A stretch of 9,995 nucleotides of DNA, from assembly GCA_034430255.1 (NCBI GenBank), contig DAOUEU010000056.1, positions 1 to 9,995 on the forward strand. Direction: 5' to 3'. Both the position numbers and the translations under genes were made by a program. Below, one piece after another: positions 1 to 6,933 of this stretch (position 1 is its first letter; the number at the start of each line of letters is the position of its first letter). Below the pieces are notes generated by a model. It ran no database searches. It saw nothing but the letters and a program-made list of their open reading frames with translations, and was not told the origin of the DNA. Source of the DNA: DATKYK01 sp034430255. GTDB lineage: Bacteria; Chloroflexota; Dehalococcoidia; E44-bin15.

Positions 1-1516
1 GCCCTCCCATCTCTCCATAGAAAGGCGTTGTGTCAAGATGGAGAATTACTTCCTGTCCTTCAATCGCTTGTTTTACTGGTCGGCTGTCTACTATCAAGCG
101 CCAAATGCTGGCGTTGCATTTCAATCTCTCATCTCCGACAAATTTAGTCGGCGGTAGCGACGTCGAAGCTCTGGGTGTTCCGAATGCTTCCCCTGATGGG
201 ATGCCAGTGGGGAGTATTTTTTGAGCCGCCCGCGCCCGCTCCCTCTGTCGCTCCATTTCCTTTTCAAAGCCCTCTAGGTCCACTGAGAGGCCATTCTCGG
301 CGGCTATCTCAGCGGTAAGCTCTTTGGGAAAGCCGTAGGTATCATATAGTTGAAAGACATCCTGACCGGATATTCGAACTTCACCGCTGCTCCTTGCCTC
401 CTCGATGATTCCATCGAGGAGATTGAGGCCAACGTTCAGCGTCTGGTCGAACCTCGCTTCCTCGGCCGCGATGGTGCTGAGGATGAATTTTCGCTCTCGC
501 TTCAGTTCGGGGTAAATATGGCTCATATTGCCGATAACAGCCTCCGCCAGCGTGCCCAGGAATTGCTCCTCCAGCCCCAGCTTTCTGCCGAAGAGGGTCG
601 CGCGCCTCAGTACCCGCCGCAAAACATAGCCCTTTCCTTCATTGGAGGGTAATACGCCATCGCCGATGAGGAAAGTGATAGCACGCGCGTGCTCTGCCAC
701 CACCCTCATCGCCCTGTCAATGGCTGCATCCTCCCCGTAGTTTTTGCCTGTCAGTTCACCTACACGCGCTATGAGAGGGGCGAAAAGGTCGGTGTGGTAG
801 ACCGAAGCCACACCCTGCACCGCTGCTGCGGTTCGTTCCAGCCCCATGCCTGTATCGATGTTTGTCTTGGGGAGCGGGATGCGGCTGCCGTCCTCTTGCT
901 GGTCATACTGGGTGAATACCAGGTTCCATATTTCGATAAAGCGGCTGCATTCGCAGTTAGGGCCGCACTCGGGCCTGCCACAACCAGTTCCCTCACCGAG
1001 GTCATAGTGAAGCTCGCTGCACGGCCCGCAGGGACCGGTCTCGCCGGCGGGCCCCCAGAAGTTGTCCTCCTCCCCGAAGCGAAGGATCCTCTCTTTAGGA
1101 AAGCCGACTTCCTGCCAGTAGCCGAAAGCCTCATCGTCATCGAGGAATATGGTGACCCAGAGGCGCTCTTGAGGTAGACCCAATCTCTCTGTGACGAACT
1201 CCCAGCCCCACTCTATGGCCTCTCTCTTAAAGTAGTCGCCCACGCTGAAGTTACCCAGCATCTCGAAGAAGGTGAGGTGCTTGGCGTCGCCAACGCAGTC
1301 GATATCCGTGGTGCGGAAACACTTCTGGCAGGATGTCATGCGGGGGTTTCTAGGGGTTGCCTCACCGGTGAAGTAGCGCTTGAATTGCACCATCCCCGCA
1401 GTGGTCAGCAGCAGGGTGGGGTCCGACTTTGGTACAAGTGAGGAGCTAGAAATCCTGTCGTGTCCCTTCTCCTCGAAAAATCGGAGAAAATTCTCGCGAA
1501 TATCGTTGCTATTCAA
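1..1516 (-). CDS. alaS: Alanyl-tRNA synthetase, N-terminal part (cut by window edge)
   Basis: Charges tRNA-Ala with alanine in the cytoplasm. The minus strand is open for about 505 codons from position 1516 to the left edge. The protein begins MNSNDIRENFLRFFEEKGH and continues with the class II aminoacylation core: SSSLVP and TTAGMVQFKRYF (about residues 23-49), NPRMTSCQKCFRTTDID (57-73), HLTFFEMLGNFSVGDYFK (80-97), GPAGETGPCGPCSE (155-168) and GMGLERTAAAVQG (223-235). The fragment ends at TPFYGEMGG, the start of the editing domain, so the editing zinc site and C-terminal C-Ala domain lie outside. A Cys-rich insert (GCGRPECGPNCEC, about 178-190) is present. The start is TTG at 1514-1516; it matches the usual family N-terminus and has AGGAAAGG (1525-1532) eight bases upstream. 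It is divergent from the comM-like gene. Identity is certain; the start codon is very likely. Confidence 0.96.
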   Translation of the reverse strand, partial: MNSNDIRENFLRFFEEKGHDRISSSSLVPKSDPTLLLTTAGMVQFKRYFTGEATPRNPRMTSCQKCFRTTDIDCVGDAKHLTFFEMLGNFSVGDYFKREAIEWGWEFVTERLGLPQERLWVTIFLDDDEAFGYWQEVGFPKERILRFGEEDNFWGPAGETGPCGPCSELHYDLGEGTGCGRPECGPNCECSRFIEIWNLVFTQYDQQEDGSRIPLPKTNIDTGMGLERTAAAVQGVASVYHTDLFAPLIARVGELTGKNYGEDAAIDRAMRVVAEHARAITFLIGDGVLPSNEGKGYVLRRVLRRATLFGRKLGLEEQFLGTLAEAVIGNMSHIYPELKRERKFILSTIAAEEARFDQTLNVGLNLLDGIIEEARSSGEVRISGQDVFQLYDTYGFPKELTAEIAAENGLSVDLEGFEKEMERQRERARAAQKILPTGIPSGEAFGTPRASTSLPPTKFVGDERLKCNASIWRLIVDSRPVKQAIEGQEVILHLDTTPFYGEMGG

Positions 1517-1536
1517 AATTAACGCCTTTCCTGTCG

Positions 1537-1566
1537 ATTTTAGTTTATACGTGGGTTGTATGTCAA
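1537..1566 (-). promoter_or_regulatory. Candidate sigma-70-type promoter for alaS
   Basis: Read on the minus strand, a perfect -35 TTGACA (1561-1566) is followed after 18 bases by TAAAAT (1537-1542), five of six matches to the -10 consensus. Transcription would start near 1530, giving a leader of only about 14 bases that begins inside the AGGAAAGG ribosome site. This very short leader leaves no room for a T-box or other attenuator between this promoter and the gene. It is a sequence match only and could be chance in AT-rich DNA. Confidence 0.4.
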
Positions 1567-1771
1567 TGAACTGCTGGGATGCATGAATTTATATAGCCAT
1601 TATAATTAGGTAAAACCTGGTAGCTGATGGATGATGGTAATTGGTAATGAGGTATGTTTGACATTTGATTTTTAATATTTTATCGTGTGGTTGAGGTACT
1701 GCTATATATGGAAGTACTTCTCACCAAGGGAAACAGCTTGCGTTTCCCTACAGTCGATTCGCGTGTTTTAA

Positions 1772-1856
1772 TTAGGGGATTGCTGAAATAGTCTCAATCA
1801 ATCCCCTAAATCCCCCAATCTTGGGGGACTTATTAAAAGCTGGGGGACACCCCCAG
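1772..1856. repeat. Three consecutive G/C hairpins (dispersed-repeat-like)
   Basis: Three perfect inverted repeats lie side by side. The first is TTAGGGGATTG (1772-1782) with CAATCCCCTAA (1799-1809). The second is CCCCCAA (1812-1818) with TTGGGGG (1821-1827), around a two-base loop. The third is CTGGGGG (1840-1846) with CCCCCAG (1850-1856), around a three-base loop. Neither flanking gene is transcribed into this site, so it is not a terminator for either. The composition resembles intergenic repeats I associate with Chloroflexota genomes; that association is from memory and not tested here. Confidence 0.75.
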
Positions 1857-1911
1857 ACTCCCGTCAGGAAGTATCCTTCACCTCTTTTGCAGTAGTCTCT
1901 TAATAATAAAA

Positions 1912-1940
1912 TTGACAAGGGCATACCCCCATAGTAACAT
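1912..1940 (+). promoter_or_regulatory. Candidate promoter upstream of the comM-like gene
   Basis: A perfect -35 TTGACA (1912-1917) is followed after 17 bases by TAACAT (1935-1940), four of six matches to the -10 consensus. Initiation near 1947 would give an untranslated leader of roughly 240 bases that includes the repeat at 2053-2091. The -10 match is weak and the distance to the gene is large, so a closer promoter cannot be excluded. Confidence 0.3.
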
Positions 1941-2052
1941 AGGTCAAAGCCAGACACACCGTTATTGTCGATGCTACGCCCCCGGGGGGGCAGAAATTTC
2001 GGCACTGGGGGCTCGCCATGATAGGCAACGGTCTGAGGCGGGCAATAAAATC

Positions 2053-2091
2053 GTCATTGCGAGGCGCGGAGTGCCGCAACAATCCCGCGGG
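2053..2091 (+). repeat. Copy 1 of the GTCATTGCGAG repeat family
   Basis: It starts with GTCATTGCGAG (2053-2063) and continues through GCGCGGAGTGCCGCAACAATC. It has the same layout as the units at 6587-6713 and 7701-7854: a GTCATTGCGAG arm, a variable GC-rich centre, then a GCAATC-like end. The GCAATC-like arm is degenerate here (CAACAATC). It lies about 95 bp upstream of the comM-like start codon, inside the leader predicted from the promoter at 1912-1940. Confidence 0.6.
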
Positions 2092-2184
2092 TGTGTATCG
2101 AGATACGCAACGTGGACGCAGCCCAATTTCGAGGGTCAATGAGAAGAACGCGATTTGGCATAGTAGAGGATATGGTTCGAGAAG

Positions 2185-3708
2185 ATGCTGGCTAAGGTGC
2201 TGAGCTGTGCGGTGGTGGGGCTTGAGGGAGCCATCGTGGAGGTGGAGGTGGATATCTCCCCGGGGCTCCCCGCTTTTAATATCGTGGGGCTTCCCGACAC
2301 GGCGGTGCAGGAGGCAAGGGAACGGGTTCGCGCCGCCATCAGGAACAGCGGCCTCACCTTTCCCATGAAGCGAATCACAGTGAACCTGGCACCGGCTGAC
2401 CTGAGGAAAGAGGGGCCTTCCTATGACCTGCCCATCGCTGTGGGAATTCTCCTGAGCTCGGAGCAGGTCTCCACAGATATATCGGAGACGTTCTTGCTGG
2501 GGGAACTCTCCCTGGATGGTAGCCTGCGCCATACCCATGGCATTCTCCCCATGGTAGCGCTGGCCCAGGAGAAGGGGCTGCCGACCGTATTTGTCCCCGC
2601 CATCGATGCCAGGGAAGCCTCCCTGGTCCAGGGAGTTAAGGTCATACCGGTTAGCTCATTAGCCGAACTGGCAACGCACCTTCAAGGCGAGTCTCACATC
2701 CCCGATTATCACCCGGACGGTGATAAGGAGAGTGTCTCACTTGAGGGTTGGGCGGCGATGGACCTGACCCATATAAAGGGGCAGGAGCATGTAAAGCGAG
2801 CGCTGGAGGTGGCTGCTGCCGGGGGGCATAACCTGCTTATGAGTGGTCCCCCGGGAAGCGGCAAGACCCTGATTGCCCGCTCCCTCCCCACTATACTTCC
2901 CCAGATGAGCATGGTAGAGGCGCTGGAGGTTACCAAGATCTACAGCGTGAGCGGCCTTCTCCCCTCAGATACCCCGCTAATCAGGCAAAGACCCTTCCGC
3001 GCCCCCCATTACACCATCTCCAACGCCGGGCTGGTCGGCGGCGGGCGCTGGCCCAGGCCGGGAGAGATCAGCCTCAGCCATCGTGGCGTCCTTTTTCTGG
3101 ATGAGTTCCCCGAATTCGGGCACAACGTGCTCGAGGTGTTGCGTCAGCCCATCGAGGATAAGGTGGTTACCATCAGCCGTGCCCAGGGAAGCATCACCTT
3201 CCCGGCAAACTTCATGATGGTGGCGGCGATGAACCCATGCCCCTGCGGCTACTATGGCGACCCGGTTAAAGAATGCACCTGCTCCATGAGCACCATATCC
3301 CGCTACCAGAAGCGTATAAGCGGCCCGCTCCTTGATCGAATCGATATCTTTGTCCAGGTTCCCCGCATCGAGTATGAGAAGCTGGTAGACGATCGACCGG
3401 CGGAGGGTTCGGAAAGGGTGCGCTCCAGGGTCGAGGGGGCACGCGCCATCCAGCGAGGGCGATTTCAGGGCTCCAGGCTCACCTGCAATGCGGATATGAC
3501 CCCGGTGGAGGTGAGGGAGTTCTGCCAGGTGGGGCCGGAGGTACAGAGCCTGCTCAAGTCAGCAATGAATCAACTGTCCCTTTCTGCCCGCGCCTTCCAC
3601 CGCATCCTTAAGCTCGCCCGCACCATTGCCGACCTCGCCGATGCCCCCACTATTAGCGCCAGCCACATCGCCGAGGCGATTCAGTACCGGCCGAGGAGCC
3701 TGATATAA
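2185..3708 (+). CDS. comM: YifB/ComM-family magnesium-chelatase-like AAA+ ATPase
   Basis: A 507-residue protein, the normal length for this family. Domains in order: an N-terminal ChlI-like domain (about 1-170, with VEVDISPGLPAFNIVGLPD), an AAA+ core (about 190-395) and a C-terminal Mg-chelatase helical domain (about 405-500, with SARAFHRILKLARTIADL). Visible motifs are Walker A GPPGSGKT (221-228), Walker B GVLFLDE (301-307), sensor-1 N350, and GPLLDRIDI (380-388), whose arginine R385 is the likely finger residue. A four-cysteine cluster (C352, C354, C364, C366) follows sensor-1. In Vibrio, ComM is a hexameric helicase that promotes branch migration in natural transformation; many YifB homologues have no proven role, so the symbol is by family. 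Start ATG 2185 fits the family N-terminus, but the ribosome site is poor (AGAGGA is 16 bases upstream). No terminator separates it from the next gene, so cotranscription is likely. Confidence 0.93.
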   Translation: MLAKVLSCAVVGLEGAIVEVEVDISPGLPAFNIVGLPDTAVQEARERVRAAIRNSGLTFPMKRITVNLAPADLRKEGPSYDLPIAVGILLSSEQVSTDISETFLLGELSLDGSLRHTHGILPMVALAQEKGLPTVFVPAIDAREASLVQGVKVIPVSSLAELATHLQGESHIPDYHPDGDKESVSLEGWAAMDLTHIKGQEHVKRALEVAAAGGHNLLMSGPPGSGKTLIARSLPTILPQMSMVEALEVTKIYSVSGLLPSDTPLIRQRPFRAPHYTISNAGLVGGGRWPRPGEISLSHRGVLFLDEFPEFGHNVLEVLRQPIEDKVVTISRAQGSITFPANFMMVAAMNPCPCGYYGDPVKECTCSMSTISRYQKRISGPLLDRIDIFVQVPRIEYEKLVDDRPAEGSERVRSRVEGARAIQRGRFQGSRLTCNADMTPVEVREFCQVGPEVQSLLKSAMNQLSLSARAFHRILKLARTIADLADAPTISASHIAEAIQYRPRSLI

Positions 3709-3739
3709 TAAGTAAATCTCCACTAACGGAGGCAATGAC

Positions 3740-4678
3740 ATGGAATGGAGCACTGTTACTGACTGGCTTGTTTCCCACGGCACTCGTATTCTCATTATCC
3801 TCCTCATCAGCGCTGTATTGTATTATGTGTTGCGAAAGGTGATTCCATCAGCACTGCGCCTTACTGTTAAAAGAAGGGGGAAGGGCAAAAAGGCCGAAGG
3901 GGAAGCAGAAAAGAGGATACAAACCCTATCGCGCATATTTATGGCCACAGGGGTGGTGCTCATTGCAATGGCTGCTGGATTCATGATCCTTTCTGAGCTG
4001 GGGATAAATATCTATCCGCTGCTTGCAGGGTTCGGCGTTATCGGTGTGGCTCTGGGCTTTGGTGCCCAGTACCTCATTCGTGATCTTATCGCAGGTTTCT
4101 TTATCCTTGTAGAGAACCAGTACAATATCGGCGATTGGGTAAGAGTAGCTGACATAGGTGGCAGTGTACAAGAGATAAACATGAGGAGAACCGTGCTCAG
4201 GGACTTCGATGGCGCGGTGCATGTTGTCCCCAACGGCGAAATCAAGACAGCCAGCAACTACAGCAAGGAATGGGCACGGGTTAACCTGATTATCTCGGTG
4301 GCTTATGGCACTGACCTTGACCATGCCATCGCGGTCATCAACCGGGTTTGCTCCAAGATGGCAAAGGAGCCATACTGGAAGAAGGCTATCCTGAAGACGC
4401 CCGAGGTGCTCAGGGTAGACAACCTGGGGGACTCGGGTATCGATATTAAAATCCTGGGGGAAACCAGGCCACTAAGACAGTGGGAAATTATGGGCGAAAT
4501 AAGAAAGCGGATAAAGCATGCCTTTGATGAGGAGGGTATCGAGATACCCTGGCCCCACACCAAGGTTTACTTCGGCGACGCCCCACCACCGCCCCGGGCA
4601 CCCGCCGAAGCACCGAAAAAACAGAAACCTAGGGGCGAGATCCTTCCTCCAGGTGAAGAAGGGGAGGGGGAGGAATAG
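3740..4678 (+). CDS. Small-conductance mechanosensitive channel, MscS family
   Basis: A 312-residue inner-membrane channel expected to open under membrane tension and release solutes during hypo-osmotic shock. It has three hydrophobic segments (about 15-31, 64-84 and 91-124), the minimal MscS topology. The pore helix and its exit contain GFGVIGVALGFGAQ followed by YLIRDLIAGFFILVENQYNIGDWVRV (97-136), the hallmark of the family. A beta domain follows (GGSVQEINMRRTVLRDFDGAVHVVPNG by residue 166), then the C-terminal alpha/beta domain ending GIEIPWPHTKVYF. The tail (281-312) is Pro-rich then Glu-rich (APPPPRAPAEAP... and EEGEGEE), likely disordered and not typical of the core family. The start is ATG 3740, with GGAGG (3728-3732) seven bases upstream. 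It lies 31 bp after the comM-like gene. The family call is secure; the exact paralogue group is not. Confidence 0.93.
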   Translation: MEWSTVTDWLVSHGTRILIILLISAVLYYVLRKVIPSALRLTVKRRGKGKKAEGEAEKRIQTLSRIFMATGVVLIAMAAGFMILSELGINIYPLLAGFGVIGVALGFGAQYLIRDLIAGFFILVENQYNIGDWVRVADIGGSVQEINMRRTVLRDFDGAVHVVPNGEIKTASNYSKEWARVNLIISVAYGTDLDHAIAVINRVCSKMAKEPYWKKAILKTPEVLRVDNLGDSGIDIKILGETRPLRQWEIMGEIRKRIKHAFDEEGIEIPWPHTKVYFGDAPPPPRAPAEAPKKQKPRGEILPPGEEGEGEE

Positions 4679-4688
4679 ATACCATCCA

Positions 4689-4709
4689 CGTGCCCTGAGA
4701 AGCGGCACG
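4689..4709 (+). terminator. Weak hairpin just past the mscS-like gene
   Basis: CGTGCC (4689-4694) and GGCACG (4704-4709) form a perfect six-base-pair stem with a nine-base loop, ten bases after the channel stop codon. A G-run follows in place of T residues, so it is a poor intrinsic terminator. No better candidate was seen in the 166-bp convergent gap up to 4844. Confidence 0.25.
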
Positions 4710-4844
4710 GGGGAGCTGGGGGGGGAGCTTCCTGCCATAGAGGTGCTTCTATTGCCTTAAGATTATCGCTGACGAGGCAGTATATGAGGTGGCACAGGAA
4801 GCGGTCTTCGGTCTTAATGGGGTTTGGCGGTGTGGCACGCTTTC

Positions 4845-6377
4845 TCAGGTAGCTTGCTGGTGCTGCCCCAGAACCAGGGCAGTAACATCATCGAGCTGCC
4901 GGCAAATCCACCAGTCAATATCCTCATCTTCGATGGATTTCCTCAGGGCAGCGGCGCGCTGTTTCCTCTCTTCGGGGGACATCGAGAGCGCCCGATATAG
5001 CGCCTCTGCTGTTCCTTCCAGGTCACTGGGCGTTACCGGAAGGGCGTTCTCCCTGAGCTGTTTACAGGCACCGGCGGCCTCCGACAAAATCAGGACACCA
5101 TCTTTGTTATTGACTACAGGCCCCTCTTTGGCAACCAGATTCATCCCGTCGATAACCGGGTTCACCAGCAGGACGTCGTATAGACACATAGCAGCGAGTG
5201 CTTGAGTGTAGTTATTCTCGGAGAATACCGTAATAGGCTGCCAGCTATCGTTGCCGTATTTGGTGTTTATTACCTGGATCGCCTCATTCACCTCTTCAGC
5301 GTACCTTCGGTACTGCTTGATTCGAGGGTGCGTAGGAACCAGGAAGGCAAGGAAGTTGACCTTGCCCTGCAGATCGGGGTAGCGATCTAGCAGCCTGTCA
5401 AAGGCTCGGAAGCCACGAACGATGTTCTTGCTGGGTTCCAACCGGTCTACTCTAACTATGGTTTTACCCCCCAAGAAGGGGGCAAGCTTCTCCTCGTAGT
5501 CTCTCAATAACGGTGAGCATGACTGCTTTCGCAAGTTGGACACATCAACCGATACCGGATAGGACCTTACCTTCACTTGATGGTCATTTACCTGAATTGT
5601 GCAGTCTTTATAATCGACCTCAGCCCCTTCAACAAAGACTTCACAGGAATGAAGGAAGTTGTGGACATACTCCTCTGTTTGCAGCCCTACAATGTCGCTG
5701 GCGCAGAGCCCACTGCAGATCTCCCGGCACATGTAACGGGGGAGAAGCTGCCAGTAGTGCGCTCCGGGCCAGGGGATGTGGGTGAAGTGCTGGATGATGG
5801 CATTTGGAATCTGTTCTCGAATATAGCCTGCGGCGAGATAAAGGTGATAGTCATTAAGCATCACCAGCGGAGGCAGCTCGCTCTCTGCGGCTTCTTCAAT
5901 GACCGCTTCGGCGATTGCCTGGTTCACCGATTTGTAACCATTTGCCCAGGCATCATGAATGCGATTGTCGATGTTGGGGGTATGAGAGGAGTTCCACATG
6001 CAGTGCTGCAGGAACCAGAGCAGCGGATTACAGAAGACGCTGTAGAACTGATAGTATGTGCTCCCCCTGGAAAATACAAATCTAATATATAGCTCGTGTC
6101 TGGGTATGGGTGCCTTAAAACGCTTCCACTGCGCCATTTCCGCAGCGCGTCGATCCCCATTGCCCATGGCGCTGGCGACCCAGGTGAGGTCCATGTATCG
6201 ACTGATTTCGCTGAGGGTGCTGAGGATGGCACTTTTCCCGCGGCGCCCTTTCAGAGTACCCGCTTCAGTGAGCTGGTAATCGATAGGACCCCGGTTGCTA
6301 GCAATGATGAGATTCCGCCTACCCAGAAGCTCCTGGCACAATTTGTGTAGCTGAGTTGTGCTGGCTCGAGGTGACAT
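4845..6377 (-). CDS. GT20 glycosyltransferase, trehalose-6-phosphate-synthase-like
   Basis: A 510-residue retaining glycosyltransferase of the GT20/OtsA type. OtsA joins UDP-glucose to glucose-6-phosphate to give trehalose-6-phosphate, a compatible-solute precursor. Conserved elements are SNRGP (27-31), NDYHLYLAAGYI (175-186; D176 aligns with the OtsA HDYH aspartate), HFTHIPWPG (197-205), VDRLEPSKN (310-318; R312 and K317 match the donor-phosphate pair) and NPVIDGMNLVAKEGP (406-420; D410 and E418 match OtsA D361 and E369). Oddly, the N-terminal glycine loop reads GRRGKSAI (44-51), where OtsA has GGLAVG, so the substrate may differ. No phosphatase (otsB) is adjacent and no phosphatase domain is fused. 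The start is ATG 6375-6377, with GAGGAG (6385-6390) seven bases upstream. Family call high; exact acceptor uncertain. The mscS-like neighbour is consistent with an osmotic role. Confidence 0.87.
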   Translation of the reverse strand: MSPRASTTQLHKLCQELLGRRNLIIASNRGPIDYQLTEAGTLKGRRGKSAILSTLSEISRYMDLTWVASAMGNGDRRAAEMAQWKRFKAPIPRHELYIRFVFSRGSTYYQFYSVFCNPLLWFLQHCMWNSSHTPNIDNRIHDAWANGYKSVNQAIAEAVIEEAAESELPPLVMLNDYHLYLAAGYIREQIPNAIIQHFTHIPWPGAHYWQLLPRYMCREICSGLCASDIVGLQTEEYVHNFLHSCEVFVEGAEVDYKDCTIQVNDHQVKVRSYPVSVDVSNLRKQSCSPLLRDYEEKLAPFLGGKTIVRVDRLEPSKNIVRGFRAFDRLLDRYPDLQGKVNFLAFLVPTHPRIKQYRRYAEEVNEAIQVINTKYGNDSWQPITVFSENNYTQALAAMCLYDVLLVNPVIDGMNLVAKEGPVVNNKDGVLILSEAAGACKQLRENALPVTPSDLEGTAEALYRALSMSPEERKQRAAALRKSIEDEDIDWWICRQLDDVTALVLGQHQQAT

Positions 6378-6464
6378 TATTATTCTCCTCTACCGCCCAC
6401 TATTTTTGCTGATTCAGATTGGATTGCTCCATCCCTAGAGAGAAGCATCGACAGGTGGGATTAG

Positions 6465-6492
6465 ATTATCATAGAGGCTCCTGGGGTGTCAA
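6465..6492 (-). promoter_or_regulatory. Candidate promoter for the GT20 gene
   Basis: On the minus strand, a perfect -35 TTGACA (6487-6492) is followed after 16 bases by GATAAT (6465-6470), five of six matches to the -10 consensus. It would give a leader of about 80 bases ahead of the ATG at 6377. It is the best-placed promoter match for this gene and sits immediately outside the repeat-rich part of the gap. Confidence 0.5.
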
Positions 6493-6510
6493 GCTGGCGC
6501 ACACATTGGG

Positions 6511-6576
6511 GTATTGGTGATTGGTAATTAGTGAATTAGGGTTAGGGTGATTATTGGTTGATGGCTGATTGCTGAC
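6511..6576. repeat. Low-complexity TGATTGGTAATT-like degenerate short repeat
   Basis: A 66-bp stretch made of degenerate iterations of TTGGTGA, TGGTAATT, TTAGGGT and TTGATGGCTGATTG. A shorter stretch of similar wording lies at 1619-1650 (GCTGATGG, GATGGTAATTGGTAATGA). It is non-coding, and its role is unknown. Confidence 0.5.
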
Positions 6577-6586
6577 GGCCCCTATT

Positions 6587-6713
6587 GTCATTGCGAGCCA
6601 TGCCCCAAATCGATGCCCTGCGTAAAGCGAAGGGGCAGGCGTGGCAATCTCCGCGATACGCATCGGCGTACAGTCCCGGGGATTGCCACGTCGCCGGTGC
6701 TCCTCGCAATGAC
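6587..6713. repeat. 127-bp inverted-repeat element of the GTCATTGCGAG family
   Basis: The outer arms GTCATTGCGAG (6587-6597) and CTCGCAATGAC (6703-6713) are perfect inverted repeats of 11 bp. The inner arms CGTGGCAATC (6640-6649) and GATTGCCACG (6681-6690) are perfect inverted repeats of 10 bp. The element is therefore two units facing each other head to head. Its right half is closely related to the unit at 7811-7854: 18 identical bases, GGTGCTCCTCGCAATGAC, occur at 6696-6713 and 7830-7847. No transposase is encoded, and no target-site duplication was identified by eye. Confidence 0.8.
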
Positions 6714-6894
6714 GAGTAAGTGGAGGGACTGCCATGTCACCCTAGCTGTCTGGGTCATTGCAAAGGCTCCAGGTGCCGTTGGAGCGGATGCTACAACCTA
6801 CACGTAAAAATGTTGTACTCACTCCCGGGTTGGTGGCTGTGGGTGGGCAAACGCCGGTTGGTGGTTAGCGTTATGCTGAATAATAAAAGAAGTA

Positions 6895-6917
6895 GCCCCC
6901 CGAGTTTATCGGGGGGC
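6895..6917 (-). terminator. Strong hairpin terminator for the pilin gene
   Basis: GCCCCCCG (6895-6902) and CGGGGGGC (6910-6917) form a perfect eight-base-pair GC stem with a seven-base loop. Read on the minus strand, the stem is followed by TACTTCTTTTATTATT, a T-rich tract. That orientation and its position about 83 bp past the pilin stop fit termination of the pilin transcript. On the plus strand only CTTTAGG follows, which is weaker. Confidence 0.72.
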
Positions 6918-6933
6918 CTTTAGGATTTTGCAT

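Larger units (their letters stand above)
1517..2184. other. Divergent intergenic region, 668 bp, repeats and promoters, no gene
   Basis: This region lies between two divergent genes (alaS leftward, comM-like rightward). I see no credible coding sequence in it. It contains the candidate alaS promoter, an AT-rich stretch (about 1585-1720) with short GGTAATTGGTAATGA-like iterations at 1619-1650, a cluster of three hairpins (1772-1856), a candidate rightward promoter (1912-1940) and one CATTGCGAG-type repeat (2053-2091). The short open frames here translate repeat sequence. Confidence 0.75.

Noticed and set aside
350..1177. Plus-strand open frames (350-652, 689-1177) and a minus-strand frame at 769-1140
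   Set aside because: They lie in other frames of alaS, whose continuous minus-strand frame shows clear class II synthetase motifs throughout.
1772..2538. Minus-strand open frames at 1772-2005 and 1900-2538, and plus-strand frames at 1912-2142 and 2018-2203
   Set aside because: They translate the hairpin and GTCATTGCGAG repeats, or overlap the comM-like gene antisense, and have no recognisable domain or ribosome site.
3926..4738. Several open frames antisense to, or in other frames of, the mscS-like gene
   Set aside because: They overlap a full-length gene with strong family motifs and show no domain of their own.
5513..6092. Plus-strand frames of 90 and 171 residues
   Set aside because: They are antisense to the GT20 gene, whose catalytic motifs are intact along the whole length.
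6469..6735. Minus-strand frame beginning with RHCEEHRRRGNPRD-like sequence
   Set aside because: This is the characteristic mistranslation of the CTCGCAATGAC repeat and is not a gene.
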